Position numbers and translations under genes: made by a program | Source of the DNA: Bacillota bacterium | Lineage (GTDB): Bacteria > Bacillota > Clostridia > Oscillospirales > Oscillospiraceae | NCBI GenBank assembly: GCA_021768085.1 | Contig: JAETOJ010000003.1 | Coordinates: 62,001 to 126,000 of the forward strand | Direction: 5' to 3' | Length of the DNA: 64,000 nucleotides | Notes under the pieces: model-generated | Database searches by the model: none | What the model was told of the DNA's origin: nothing | Seen by the model: the letters and a program-made list of their open reading frames with translations, nothing else | In this document: positions 1-10,916 of the stretch, piece after piece | How the letters are laid out: each line of letters begins with the position of its first letter | Position numbering within the stretch: the stretch's first letter is position 1

Positions 1-4159
<4,159 letters not shown>

Positions 4160-4291
4160 TTGCCAATCACGCTCCACTTCGTCAGAATTTCGGGGCCACC
4201 GGTTGTGATACGCGCGGGGTTGTTGTCACTGGTTTTCAATTCCCTCTTGCGCTTTTCGCCGGGGCCTGCTATACTGTACTTATGTTGGGGG

Positions 4292-4319
4292 AGTATCCTC
4301 CCCCCCTCGTTGCATACAA
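4292..4319 (-). promoter_or_regulatory. Candidate sigma-A promoter upstream of rpoB
   Basis: On the minus strand TTGTAT and GATACT are separated by 16 bases (plus-strand 4314-4319 and 4292-4297). It would give an rpoB leader of about 130 bases. Another -10-like TATAGC lies slightly downstream, so the exact start is uncertain. The gap 4178-4444 otherwise holds only this and the terminator-like hairpin at its left end. Confidence 0.35.
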
Positions 4320-4390
4320 AAGCAGTTTATTGTACCATAAACGCCGCCCCCCGTCAAGAAAAATCTGGCGGGATGCGGCAAAAATTTTGT

Positions 4391-4412
4391 CCCCCGGCCC
4401 TCTGGCCGGGGG
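4391..4412 (-). terminator. Hairpin after the GGDEF gene
   Basis: A perfect 9-bp stem (CCCCCGGCC, loop CTCT, GGCCGGGGG) is followed on the minus strand by ACAAAATTTTT. It sits about 30 bases after the diguanylate cyclase stop, so it probably ends that transcript before rpoB. The T-run starts six bases after the stem, which weakens it. Confidence 0.55.
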
Positions 4413-4444
4413 ACGCTTCTTTATTTACCGGGCAAACGCCCTGA

Positions 4445-5371
4445 TTACCGCTCCCGGAGCTGCCGGTGGCTCTCGTCGCACCACACCACCATGTTCCGGC
4501 CGAAGTTCTTCGCGTCGTAGAGCATGGCGTCGGCCCGCTGGAGGAACTCCTCCGGGCTGTGCTCAGTGGTGGGCACCACGGTGACGCCCCCCACGCTGAT
4601 GGTCACCCAGGGGCTGACGGGGGAATTGTGCTGGAGGTGCAGCTCCTCTACCGCCTGACGGACGGTTTTCAGGAATTCAAAAGCGGTGCGGCCCTCGCTG
4701 CCCAGGAACAGGGCCACGAACTCCTCCCCGCCGTACCGGGCAAAGAGGTCGGTGGAGCGCTGGAAGTAGGAGGCCGCGGTTTTGGCCACGGCGGCGATGA
4801 CCTGATCCCCGGCGGGGTGGCCGAAGGTGTCGTTATACAGCTTGAACTTGTCGATGTCGAACATACAGATGGAGAAGGGCAGCCCGAAGCGGATGGCCTC
4901 CCGCCAGCGCACCGGGTACTCCTCCTCATACCGGCGGCGGTTGGCCACGCCGGTGAGCTCGTCCACCATGGCCTGCCGCCGGAACTGCATCTGATAGTGG
5001 TAGAGCTGAATATGGGCGTTCACCCGGGCCTTGATGATCACCGGGCTGAAGGGCTTGGTCACATAGTCCACCGCTCCCAGCAGCAGCCCCCGCTCCTCAT
5101 ACTGGATATCGGTCAGGCTGGTGAGCAGGATCACGGGCACGTACCGGGTCAGCTCCGTGCCCTTCAGCTCCCGCAGAAGGGTAAAGCCGTCCATCTCGGG
5201 CATCACCACGTCCAGCAGGATCAGCGAGAAGCCCCCCTCCTTGGCGGTGCGCAGCCCCGCCTCAGCGGTGTGGCAGGCGGTGATCTCGTAGTCAGGCTTT
5301 AAGATGGAGGTCAAAAATTCGGTCTGTACAGGGCTGTCGTCGATCACCAGTATCTTATCCACAGCATCCAT
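4445..5371 (-). CDS. Response regulator with GGDEF domain (diguanylate cyclase)
   Basis: A 308-residue two-domain protein. Residues 1-120 are a CheY-like receiver with acidic pair DD11-12, phospho-acceptor Asp54 (LLDVVMPEMDG) and the conserved Lys in VTKPF. Residues 135-295 are a GGDEF domain with intact active site GGEEF at 214-218 and an inhibitory I-site RSTD at 205-208, exactly five residues before it. By family knowledge it makes c-di-GMP when phosphorylated, like PleD/WspR. ATG at 5371 follows GAGGGGAA. It lies 25 bases after the PAS-like gene, so the two are probably one operon. No sensor kinase is adjacent. Confidence 0.9.
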   Translation of the reverse strand: MDAVDKILVIDDSPVQTEFLTSILKPDYEITACHTAEAGLRTAKEGGFSLILLDVVMPEMDGFTLLRELKGTELTRYVPVILLTSLTDIQYEERGLLLGAVDYVTKPFSPVIIKARVNAHIQLYHYQMQFRRQAMVDELTGVANRRRYEEEYPVRWREAIRFGLPFSICMFDIDKFKLYNDTFGHPAGDQVIAAVAKTAASYFQRSTDLFARYGGEEFVALFLGSEGRTAFEFLKTVRQAVEELHLQHNSPVSPWVTISVGGVTVVPTTEHSPEEFLQRADAMLYDAKNFGRNMVVWCDESHRQLRER

Positions 5372-5396
5372 AAGTCAGGATTCCCCTCATATTTCA

Positions 5397-5909
5397 TTAT
5401 TCCGTCCCCGGCTGGGCTGGGCGGGACGGCCCCATATCGGGCAGGCGGCGGCCGCTGCTGATGTCCTGGGCCACGTACACCGCAGTGAGCGGCTGCTCGT
5501 CCTCTCCGACCCTGGCCAGCACGGCGCTGGCCCGCACCCAGCTCCAACCGTCCGGCTCCTCGCCCCGCCTGCGGTATTCCACCGCCACGCAGGGCTTCCA
5601 CCAGCGCAGCTCCTGCCGCATATAGTCCACGTTCATCACCCGAAGGTACTCCGGCTGATCGTCGGGATGGACGAAGTACTGGGCATAGATGTGCAGGGCG
5701 GAGGTGCAGTTCACCTCGTTGCCCAGCACCTCCCCCACCCGGCGCAGCTGGGTGACGGGGCGGAAGGTGTCCTGATCCAGGTTGATGTAATAAGTGGAAA
5801 AGAACAGCCGGCTCAGGCCGCCGATAATATCGCCCAGTTCCTCCTGGGATACGTCGGGCCCGCCCTCGGGAACAGCTTCCCAGGGCTCCCCATATGCTGC
5901 GGTATCCAC
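5397..5909 (-). CDS. PAS-like sensory domain protein
   Basis: About 170 residues. The core (LSRLFFSTYYINLDQDTF, then YFVHPDDQPEYLRV and an ending YVAQDI) has the layout of PAS/PAC sensor modules often fused to GGDEF domains in Clostridia. Here it stands alone, just before a receiver-GGDEF gene, so a role in supplying input to that cyclase is inferred. The frame is open up to 6008, but that upstream part overlaps the predicted promoter. I choose GTG 5909, preceded by GAGGGGGAAG. No kinase or output domain is present and the ligand is unknown. Confidence 0.6.
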   Translation of the reverse strand: MDTAAYGEPWEAVPEGGPDVSQEELGDIIGGLSRLFFSTYYINLDQDTFRPVTQLRRVGEVLGNEVNCTSALHIYAQYFVHPDDQPEYLRVMNVDYMRQELRWWKPCVAVEYRRRGEEPDGWSWVRASAVLARVGEDEQPLTAVYVAQDISSGRRLPDMGPSRPAQPGTE

Positions 5910-5984
5910 AAATACTTCCCCCTCAAAGGCGGCCGCCCGGCAGGGCGGCCCATCACAGGCTGCATTACCCTTTCTTATTATCAT

Positions 5985-6013
5985 ACCACAAACCCCCGCA
6001 AGAATCAATCGGG
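5985..6013 (-). promoter_or_regulatory. Sigma-A promoter for the PAS/GGDEF operon
   Basis: On the minus strand TTGATT is followed after 17 bases by TATGAT. The leader then runs about 70 bases to the preferred GTG start and includes a GGCCGCCC/GGGCGGCC hairpin. It is divergent from the bioY promoter. Confidence 0.55.
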
Positions 6014-6043
6014 GGAGTGGGAGAAATTTTCCAAAAAAACCGC

Positions 6044-6072
6044 TTGACAGACAGTGGGCTTGATTGTATACT
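6044..6072 (+). promoter_or_regulatory. Sigma-A promoter of bioY
   Basis: A perfect TTGACA (6044-6049), 17-base spacer and TATACT (6067-6072). It lies about 40 bases before the bioY start and overlaps the left arm of the BirA-like operator. Confidence 0.85.
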
Positions 6073-6096
6073 AATCCACGAAATTAAGTTTACAAT
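6063..6096 (+). promoter_or_regulatory. BirA-like biotin operator
   Basis: An inverted repeat ATTGTATAC, 16 bases, GTTTACAAT. The arms match in 8 of 9 positions and resemble the published BirA box (TTGTAAAC / GTTTACAA with a 14-16 base gap). It covers the bioY -10 element and start point, so biotinyl-BirA binding would block transcription. The function is inferred from the match and the downstream biotin transporter gene. Confidence 0.75.
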
Positions 6097-6109
6097 GGAG
6101 GAATCCCTA

Positions 6110-6691
6110 ATGACCGCCACAGCAAAAGTCAACGTCCGGCAGCTCGCCCTGTGCGGGGTGATGGCCGCCGTCCTCTGCGTCATCGCCCCCATCTCCATCC
6201 CCATCGGCCCCATCTCCATCACCGGGGCCACCTTCGCCATCTACCTCACGCTGTACCTGTTGGGGGGACTGTGGGGGACGGCCAGCGTGCTGGTGTACCT
6301 GCTGGTGGGCTTTGCCGGCCTGCCGGTGTTCAGCAACTACATGGGGGGCGCGGCCCGGCTGCTGGGCCCCACGGGGGGCTATCTGGTGGGCTATCTGCCC
6401 ATGGCGCTGCTGTCGGGCTTTCTCGTCCAGTGGGCCTTCCGCCGCTTCGGGGAGCAGGACGGCAAGGGCTGGATCACCGTGGCCGTGCAGTTCCTGGGGC
6501 TGGTGCTGGGCACCGCCGTGCTGTACGCCTTCGGCACCGCCTGGTACTGCGTCCAGGCCGGGGTGGATCTGCAAAAGGCGCTGGCGGCCTGCGTGTTCCC
6601 CTTCATCCCCTTTGACCTGGTGAAGATGGCCGCGGCTCTGCTGGTGGGCGTTCCCGTCCGCCGCCAGCTGGAGCGGGCCCGGCTGCTGTAA
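6110..6691 (+). CDS. bioY: Biotin ECF transporter S component BioY
   Basis: A 193-residue, very hydrophobic membrane protein with about six segments. It has the BioY-family opening LALCGVMAAVLCVIAPISIP, the PIGPISITGATFAIYL stretch and GGAARLLGPTGGYLVGY, the signature glycine-rich loop of BioY. It is the substrate-binding subunit that takes up biotin with the energy-coupling EcfA/EcfT proteins, which are not in this window. ATG 6110 follows GGAGG at 8 bases. A longer in-frame reading to 5894 runs through the promoter and is rejected. The promoter carries a BirA-like operator, which independently supports biotin control. Confidence 0.93.
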   Translation: MTATAKVNVRQLALCGVMAAVLCVIAPISIPIGPISITGATFAIYLTLYLLGGLWGTASVLVYLLVGFAGLPVFSNYMGGAARLLGPTGGYLVGYLPMALLSGFLVQWAFRRFGEQDGKGWITVAVQFLGLVLGTAVLYAFGTAWYCVQAGVDLQKALAACVFPFIPFDLVKMAAALLVGVPVRRQLERARLL

Positions 6692-6720
6692 TTATAATAG
6701 TCTTATTTTATATAAATCTC

Positions 6721-6757
6721 ACCGGGTTCATCTGTTCTGTGCTATGATGAATCCGGT
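6721..6757 (+). promoter_or_regulatory. Inverted repeat before the HTH gene
   Basis: Arms ACCGGGTTCATC (6721-6732) and GATGAATCCGGT (6746-6757) match 11 of 12 when folded. The right arm runs into the GGTGAT ribosome binding site. A TATGAT element overlaps the start of the right arm. It could be an operator for the encoded HTH protein or an RNA hairpin hiding the ribosome binding site. Confidence 0.5.
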
Positions 6758-6765
6758 GATGCTTT

Positions 6766-6993
6766 ATGGAACTGCGGCTCCGACAGCTGCGGCTGGAATG
6801 TAACCTGACCCAAGAACAAGTCGCGGACTATCTCGGGTGCGATCAATCAGCTTATTCCAAATATGAGCGTGGAAGGCGGGAGCTTTCCATCCCCGTTATG
6901 ATAAAGCTGGCCGATCTCTATGATACCAACATCGACTATATGGTTGGGCGAGGAGGCAGGCGTGCGCCCTACCCAAAATCCCGGCGAAAATAA
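6766..6993 (+). CDS. Small XRE-family HTH regulator
   Basis: A 75-residue protein that is almost only a Cro/C1-type helix-turn-helix: LRLECNLTQEQVADYLGCDQ, then SAYSKYERGRRELS and the IPVMIKLADLYDTNIDYMVG tail standard for XRE proteins. The last dozen residues are basic. It has no sensor or catalytic domain. The target is unknown. The inverted repeat just before it suggests autoregulation, and the convergent small-RNA element directly downstream is another possible target; both are inference. Confidence 0.85.
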   Translation: MELRLRQLRLECNLTQEQVADYLGCDQSAYSKYERGRRELSIPVMIKLADLYDTNIDYMVGRGGRRAPYPKSRRK

Positions 6994-7024
6994 CGCAGGG
7001 GCCGACGACCCCGGCGGCCCCTAC

Positions 7025-7053
7025 TTGACAAACCGCCCTCCAGCGTGTATCAT
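7025..7053 (+). promoter_or_regulatory. Strong sigma-A promoter, left side of the convergent element
   Basis: TTGACA (7025-7030), 17 bases, TATCAT (7048-7053). The predicted start falls at GGCGCTG (about 7061). It reads toward the shared hairpin at 7111-7142 and would give an RNA of about 90 bases without an evident ORF. Confidence 0.7.
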
Positions 7054-7060
7054 ATAAATA

Positions 7061-7150
7061 GGCGCTGCCGGTAAGCGGTTGGCCCAGTTAAGTGTTCTTA
7101 AATTGCTTTAAGAAACCGTCACTTGGCCGAGTGGCGGTTTCTGCATTTTA
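7061..7150 (+). ncRNA. Candidate antisense RNA opposite the small ORF
   Basis: Predicted from a good promoter at its 5' end and the 13-bp hairpin 7111-7142 at its 3' end. It overlaps, in antisense, the last codons and terminator of the small ORF on the minus strand. It also contains a perfect small hairpin (TTCTTAAA, TTGC, TTTAAGAA at 7095-7114) that shares four bases with the terminator stem. No known RNA family was recognised. Confidence 0.45.
7111..7142. terminator. Shared bidirectional hairpin
   Basis: A 13-bp stem with one G-U pair (AGAAACCGTCACT, loop TGGCCG, AGTGGCGGTTTCT). It is reached from both sides by the two convergent promoters. On the minus strand it contains the end and stop codon of the 27-codon ORF. 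The T-runs are short on both sides. Confidence 0.65.
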
Positions 7151-7202
7151 CTTGGATCGTAATTGCCCATTTATGGACATAAAACGTCACAGTAATCAGC
7201 AT
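7119..7202 (-). CDS. 27-residue ORF, candidate type I toxin-like peptide
   Basis: ATG at 7202, stop at 7119-7121. The peptide is MLITVTFYVHKWAITIQVKC followed by RNRHSAK: a hydrophobic beta-type stretch with a basic end. The start follows AAGGGGGTG, which is folded into a hairpin with CACCCC across a GAAA loop. Its own promoter (7269-7297) gives a leader of about 60 bases. The stop codon lies in the terminator stem. The layout (hidden ribosome site, 5' GGCGGTT able to pair with 3' AACCGCC, convergent antisense RNA) is that of type I toxin mRNAs. No toxin family was recognised with certainty and toxicity is inference. Confidence 0.45.
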   Translation of the reverse strand: MLITVTFYVHKWAITIQVKCRNRHSAK

Positions 7203-7268
7203 TTCTCTACACCCCCTTTCGGGGTGATGTAGCCAACCGCCTACCGTTTTCACGACAGCGCCGTGTTT

Positions 7269-7297
7269 ATTTTAGCATCAGGGGAATCGTTTGTCAA
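7269..7297 (-). promoter_or_regulatory. Strong sigma-A promoter, right side of the convergent element
   Basis: On the minus strand TTGACA, 17 bases, TAAAAT (plus-strand 7292-7297 and 7269-7274). The predicted start falls at GGCGCTG (about 7262), the same initial sequence as the opposing promoter. Confidence 0.75.
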
Positions 7298-7323
7298 ATT
7301 GCGGGGAATCCGCTGAAATAGGC

Positions 7324-7351
7324 TTGCATTTTCCCCGTTCTCTGTTATAAT
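7324..7351 (+). promoter_or_regulatory. Promoter of the SprA-like gene
   Basis: TTGCAT (7324-7329), 16 bases, TATAAT (7346-7351), about 40 bases before the ATG at 7398. Confidence 0.65.
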
Positions 7352-7397
7352 TAAGGTAAGAGTATTTGCCCATTTCTGAGCCTATGAGGTGATCGTC

Positions 7398-8219
7398 ATG
7401 TTGAACGGTATCTCTCCTTACGGCAGCTATGCCGCCTACGGAGCGGCCTATGCCAGCCGCGCCGCCCTGACCCGCGGCCCGGAGCAGGCCCAGGACGCCC
7501 AACGCTCCGCCCCCCAGTGGGGCCTCCAAAAGGTCGCCCAGCCCGAGACCCCCGTCCAGCCCGTCACGCCGGCCCGCCCGGTGACGACCGACGAGGATCC
7601 CGCCGCCTCCGCCCTGCTGCGCTACAACTCCGACCCCGCCGCCATGGCGGTGCGGATGCGGATGCAGCAGCCCGGCGATCCCGCCGCCCAGGCCGCGGGC
7701 GCCCAGCAGGCCCAGGCCCCCGCCCTCCCCGGCCAGAAGGACGACGCCGGGTCGCAGGCCAAGGCCCTGACCCTCCCCGGCCAGAAGGACAGCGCCCAGG
7801 ACGCCAACCCCCTGGCCCAGGAGCAGAACCCCGCTGTGGAGGGCTCCAAGAGCGCCCAGGAGGTGATGGAGGAGGGGGAATGCCAGACCTGCAAGGAGCG
7901 CAAATACCAGGACGGCTCGGACGACCCCGGTGTGTCCTTCAAGACCCCCACCAACGTGGCTCCTGAGCTGGCGGCCTCCGCCGTGCGGGGACATGAAAAC
8001 GAGCATGTGGTACGGGAGCAGGCCAAGGCCCGCCAGGAGGGCCGCAAGGTGGTGAACCAATCCGTCACCTACCACACCGCCATCTGCCCGGAGTGTGGCA
8101 AGGTCTACGTGTCCGGCGGCACCACTCGCACCGTTACCAAGGCGGCAGACAGCCAGCAGGCCCAGCAGCAGCCCAAGGAGGATCAGGATTCCCGGACCCC
8201 CTTCTCCGCCGTGGCATAA
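7398..8219 (+). CDS. SprA-related putative metalloprotease
   Basis: About 273 residues. The N-terminal half is a low-complexity Ala/Gln/Pro linker. The C-terminal half has CQTCKERKYQDGSDDPGVSF (Cys162, Cys165), the metal-site-like motif HENEH at 199-203, and a second Cys pair in CPECGKVYVSGGT (Cys230, Cys233). This order (CxxC-RKYQDGS, HExxH-like, CPECG) is that of the SprA-related/CJM1_0395-type putative metalloprotease family, whose substrate is not known. No signal peptide is evident. ATG 7398 follows GAGGTG. A strong two-way terminator follows. It stands alone on its strand. Confidence 0.75.
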   Translation: MLNGISPYGSYAAYGAAYASRAALTRGPEQAQDAQRSAPQWGLQKVAQPETPVQPVTPARPVTTDEDPAASALLRYNSDPAAMAVRMRMQQPGDPAAQAAGAQQAQAPALPGQKDDAGSQAKALTLPGQKDSAQDANPLAQEQNPAVEGSKSAQEVMEEGECQTCKERKYQDGSDDPGVSFKTPTNVAPELAASAVRGHENEHVVREQAKARQEGRKVVNQSVTYHTAICPECGKVYVSGGTTRTVTKAADSQQAQQQPKEDQDSRTPFSAVA

Positions 8220-8228
8220 CTCAAACGC

Positions 8229-8267
8229 AAACAGGCGCTTCGGAGCATAGCTCCGAAGCGCCTGTTT
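8229..8267. terminator. Bidirectional terminator
   Basis: A perfect 17-bp stem (8229-8245 with 8251-8267, loop CATAG) starting AAACAGG and ending CCTGTTTT. It separates the convergent SprA-like and kinase genes. Confidence 0.92.
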
Positions 8268-8271
8268 TGTC

Positions 8272-9345
8272 CTAAAATTCCAGCTGGTAGTCGCAGCGAT
8301 CCTCGATCTGGAAGGCGCTGAAGTACCGCTCCTCCAGGGGGATCCACCGCTCTCGGAAATCCTTCAGCCGATCCAGGCCGTCCCGGCCCTGGATCCGCCG
8401 GAGCTGCTCCTCTGGCTCCACCGTCAGAAACACCCGGCGGGTATAGCAGTCCCACAGCTCCGGGTGGCAGGAATAGGAGCCCTCCACCAGCACCACCGGA
8501 GCCGGCTCCACAACCCGCTCCTCCCCCAGCGTCCCGGTGCGGCAGGAATAGGGCCGGTACACCGCCGGCTTCCCCGCCGCCAGGGGCTCCAGCACCTGGG
8601 CCAGGAATCGCTCGTGATCCACGTTTTCTCCGGGCTTGGCCAGCCGCTCCCGGGTGCGCTGATCCGGGCGAAGGAAAAAGTCGTCCATGTGGACTATCGG
8701 CAGGCCCAAACGCTGCGCAAGACAGGCGGCCAGGGAGCTCTTACCCGAGGCGCACCGCCCGTCGATAGCCACCAGCGCTCGTCCCCCCTGATCCCGGAGC
8801 CGTTCCAGCTCCCAGGCCAGCGCCACCAGGGAGTTGCAGCGCTTCACCACCCGGTAGGCAGGCCGGTAGGCCGCCCGGTAGGCGGGACTGTGGGACAGAG
8901 GGCAGCAGCCCGATTTGATGTAGCCCTCCAGATACCGTTCCAGCTCCTGCCGGGTGAAGGCGAACAGCCTGTCCTCCGCCAGCATTCGCAGGGCGTCCAG
9001 CTTCTCCAGGAAGGTTTTCCGCCGCCCCACGTGGAGCTGGGCGGAGCGGACAAAGTCCCGGTTCAGGGTGCGCAGGGCGGAGTCGGTAAACTCCATCGCC
9101 GCCAGCGCCACCCGCACCATGCCGTTTCCGATGTCCTCCACCGGGGACACGGTGGGGTCGTAGGGGGTGGAGGCCCGCTCCGCCCGGAGCCAGGCCAAGG
9201 TGGCGTTGGGCTCGCTGATCAGGTGCTCCCCGCCAAATTCGTTCTGGAAGATCAGCTTGATCACGTCCCGGTGATCCATCAAGGGGTAGCGTCTGGCATG
9301 GTCGGCCAGCACCTGGCACAGTTCCTCATGATGATCCACGTCCAT
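8272..9345 (-). CDS. Uridine kinase-like P-loop protein with an extra N-terminal domain
   Basis: 357 residues. The C-terminal half is a nucleoside kinase-type P-loop domain: Walker A GRCASGKSS near residue 197, then VHMDDFFLRPDQRTRERL, the substrate-site pattern of uridine/pantothenate kinase-like proteins. A later VVLVEGSYSCHPEL strand matches the family as well. The first about 170 residues (HRDVIKLIFQNEFGGEHLIS and following) belong to no domain I recognise. ATG 9345 is chosen because AGGGGGGAT precedes it; the frame is open to 9396. The real substrate is uncertain because uridine kinases normally lack this N-terminal domain. Confidence 0.7.
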   Translation of the reverse strand: MDVDHHEELCQVLADHARRYPLMDHRDVIKLIFQNEFGGEHLISEPNATLAWLRAERASTPYDPTVSPVEDIGNGMVRVALAAMEFTDSALRTLNRDFVRSAQLHVGRRKTFLEKLDALRMLAEDRLFAFTRQELERYLEGYIKSGCCPLSHSPAYRAAYRPAYRVVKRCNSLVALAWELERLRDQGGRALVAIDGRCASGKSSLAACLAQRLGLPIVHMDDFFLRPDQRTRERLAKPGENVDHERFLAQVLEPLAAGKPAVYRPYSCRTGTLGEERVVEPAPVVLVEGSYSCHPELWDCYTRRVFLTVEPEEQLRRIQGRDGLDRLKDFRERWIPLEERYFSAFQIEDRCDYQLEF

Positions 9346-9421
9346 CCCAAATCCCCCCTGTTCTGGCGATCCACACCGCCAAATTTTCTGCCGCACTACT
9401 CGCCGACAGGTGGCGCAAGAA

Positions 9422-9454
9422 CAGCGCGGGAGGGCTTTTCACCTTCCCGCGCTG
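9422..9454 (-). promoter_or_regulatory. Leader hairpin of the kinase gene
   Basis: A perfect 10-bp stem (CAGCGCGGGA with TCCCGCGCTG, 13-base loop) lies in the predicted 5' leader, between the promoter and the start codon. It has no T-run. It could be an attenuator or simply the terminator of the upstream MATE gene. Confidence 0.4.
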
Positions 9455-9467
9455 CCCGCCGGATTTT

Positions 9468-9497
9468 ATTTTAGCAAAGGTTCCCCGCCCCTGTCAA
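9468..9497 (-). promoter_or_regulatory. Candidate promoter of the kinase gene
   Basis: On the minus strand TTGACA is followed after 18 bases by TAAAAT. It lies after the MATE stop codon and gives a leader of about 115 bases before ATG 9345. Confidence 0.6.
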
Positions 9498-9524
9498 GGC
9501 GGTATTCCATCCTCTTTTTCCCTC

Positions 9525-10916
9525 TTATTGGGTGCTTACGGCAGTCTTGGAAAGGGTTTCCAAGCCCGCGGTGGGATGCCGCCTCCGCAGGTGGGCAATG
9601 CACCCGAGGCAGGCCGGGATCAGGAACAGATCCGCGCAGATCCACGCCGCTGGGGAGCCGAAGCAGGCAGCGGGGAAGCCGATGGCGGGGACAAAGAACC
9701 AGCCCACCACCGTCCGGGCGATCATCTCCAGCACCCCCGCCAGGATAGCCAAGGCGCTGAAGCCCATGCCCTGGATGGAGAAGCGCAGAATGTTCACCAG
9801 GGCCAGGGGGAAGAAAAACGCGGTGAGCACGACGGTATACTGGGCGGTGAGGGCCACCAGGGTATCCAGCCCGCCCTCGGCGGGATCCAGGAACAGCATG
9901 GTGGCTTGAGGCGCCAGAAACAGCATGGACACAAAGGCGATGATGGCGTAGCCCAGCCCCAGTAGGGAGCAGGAGCGCACCCCCTGCCGCAGCCGATCCA
10001 GCTGGCCCGCGCCCACGTTCTGGCCGCAGTAGGTGGCCATGGCAGAGCCCATGGCGTCAAAGGGGCAGGCCAGCAGCTGCTGGAGCTTGTTGGCGGTGGC
10101 CACAGCGGTGACGTACACGCTGCCCAGGCCGTTGACGGCCACCTGCATCACGATGGAGCCGATGGCGGTGATGGAATATTGCAGGCCCATGGGCAGGCCC
10201 ATGGCGCACAGGGTCTTGCAGGCGTCCAGGTTAGGCTGACGCTCCTCCCGAGTGACATGGAGGATGGGGAACCGGCGCACCATGTATACCAGGCAGGCCG
10301 CGCCGGACACCGTCTGGGACGCCACCGTGGCGATGGCCGCCCCGGCCACCCCCAGGTCGAACAGCAAGATCAGGGCCAGATCCAGCACGATGTTCAGCCC
10401 TGCGGACAGGGCCAGGAAATACACCGGGGTACGGCTGTCGCCCAGTGCCCGGATAATGCAGGCCAGCAGGTTATAGAGGAACACCGCCGGTATGCCCAGG
10501 AAGATCACAAAGATATAGGCGTAGGCGTCCGCGTACAGGTCGGCGGGAGTGTCCATGGCGGTGAGGATGTCCCCGCAGAACAGGGCAGTCACCACCGTCA
10601 GCGCCAAGGCGATGGCGGCGGACAGATAAGCAGCGTTGGCCGCGAACCGGCGCATCTGGGGGTAGTCCTTGGCCCCCATTCTCTGGGCCACGGGGATGGC
10701 GAAGCCGGAGCACACCCCCAGACAGAAGCCTATCACAAAAAAGTTAATGGATCCGGTGGAGCCCACCGCGCCCAGGGCCTGGGAGCCCAGCAGCTTGCCC
10801 ACAATCATGGCGTCCACCAGATTATAGAACTGCTGGAACAGCAGTCCAAATAGGGTCGGCAGCGTAAAGTTCAGAATCAGCCGCATGGGGCTGCCAGTGG
10901 TTAAATCTTTCGTCAT
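9525..10916 (-). CDS. MATE family multidrug/metabolite efflux protein
   Basis: 463 residues with about 12 membrane segments. The opening LTTGSPMRLILNFTLPTLFG and the QQFYNLVDAMIVGKLLG block are the standard start of clostridial MATE transporters. The second half repeats the fold (LGYAIIAFVSMLFLAPQATM). It exports drugs or other cations using an ion gradient; the substrate cannot be told from sequence. The start is placed at ATG 10916 after GGAGG. The frame runs on to 11000, but that would start at the transcript's very first bases. Single gene with its own promoter. Confidence 0.92.
   Translation of the reverse strand: MTKDLTTGSPMRLILNFTLPTLFGLLFQQFYNLVDAMIVGKLLGSQALGAVGSTGSINFFVIGFCLGVCSGFAIPVAQRMGAKDYPQMRRFAANAAYLSAAIALALTVVTALFCGDILTAMDTPADLYADAYAYIFVIFLGIPAVFLYNLLACIIRALGDSRTPVYFLALSAGLNIVLDLALILLFDLGVAGAAIATVASQTVSGAACLVYMVRRFPILHVTREERQPNLDACKTLCAMGLPMGLQYSITAIGSIVMQVAVNGLGSVYVTAVATANKLQQLLACPFDAMGSAMATYCGQNVGAGQLDRLRQGVRSCSLLGLGYAIIAFVSMLFLAPQATMLFLDPAEGGLDTLVALTAQYTVVLTAFFFPLALVNILRFSIQGMGFSALAILAGVLEMIARTVVGWFFVPAIGFPAACFGSPAAWICADLFLIPACLGCIAHLRRRHPTAGLETLSKTAVSTQ

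Larger units (their letters stand above)
7061..7262. repeat. Terminal inverted leader repeats of the convergent element
   Basis: GGCGCTGCCG plus CGGTAAGCGGTTGGC on the left (7061-7083) and, inverted, CGGTAGGCGGTTGGC (7232-7246) and GGCGCTGTCG (7253-7262) on the right. Identities are 14 of 15 and 9 of 10. Both copies sit exactly at the predicted transcription starts of two convergent promoters. Confidence 0.8.

Noticed and set aside
5909-5985. c-di-GMP riboswitch in front of the PAS/GGDEF operon
   Set aside because: The leader is only about 70 bases and has one simple GC hairpin; the GEMM-I and GEMM-II core sequences are missing.
7025-7297. Convergent element as an insertion sequence remnant or MITE
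   Set aside because: It has inverted ends, but no target-site duplication was seen and both inverted ends coincide with transcription starts; a regulatory or toxin/antisense reading explains more. Dissemination as a small mobile repeat is still possible.
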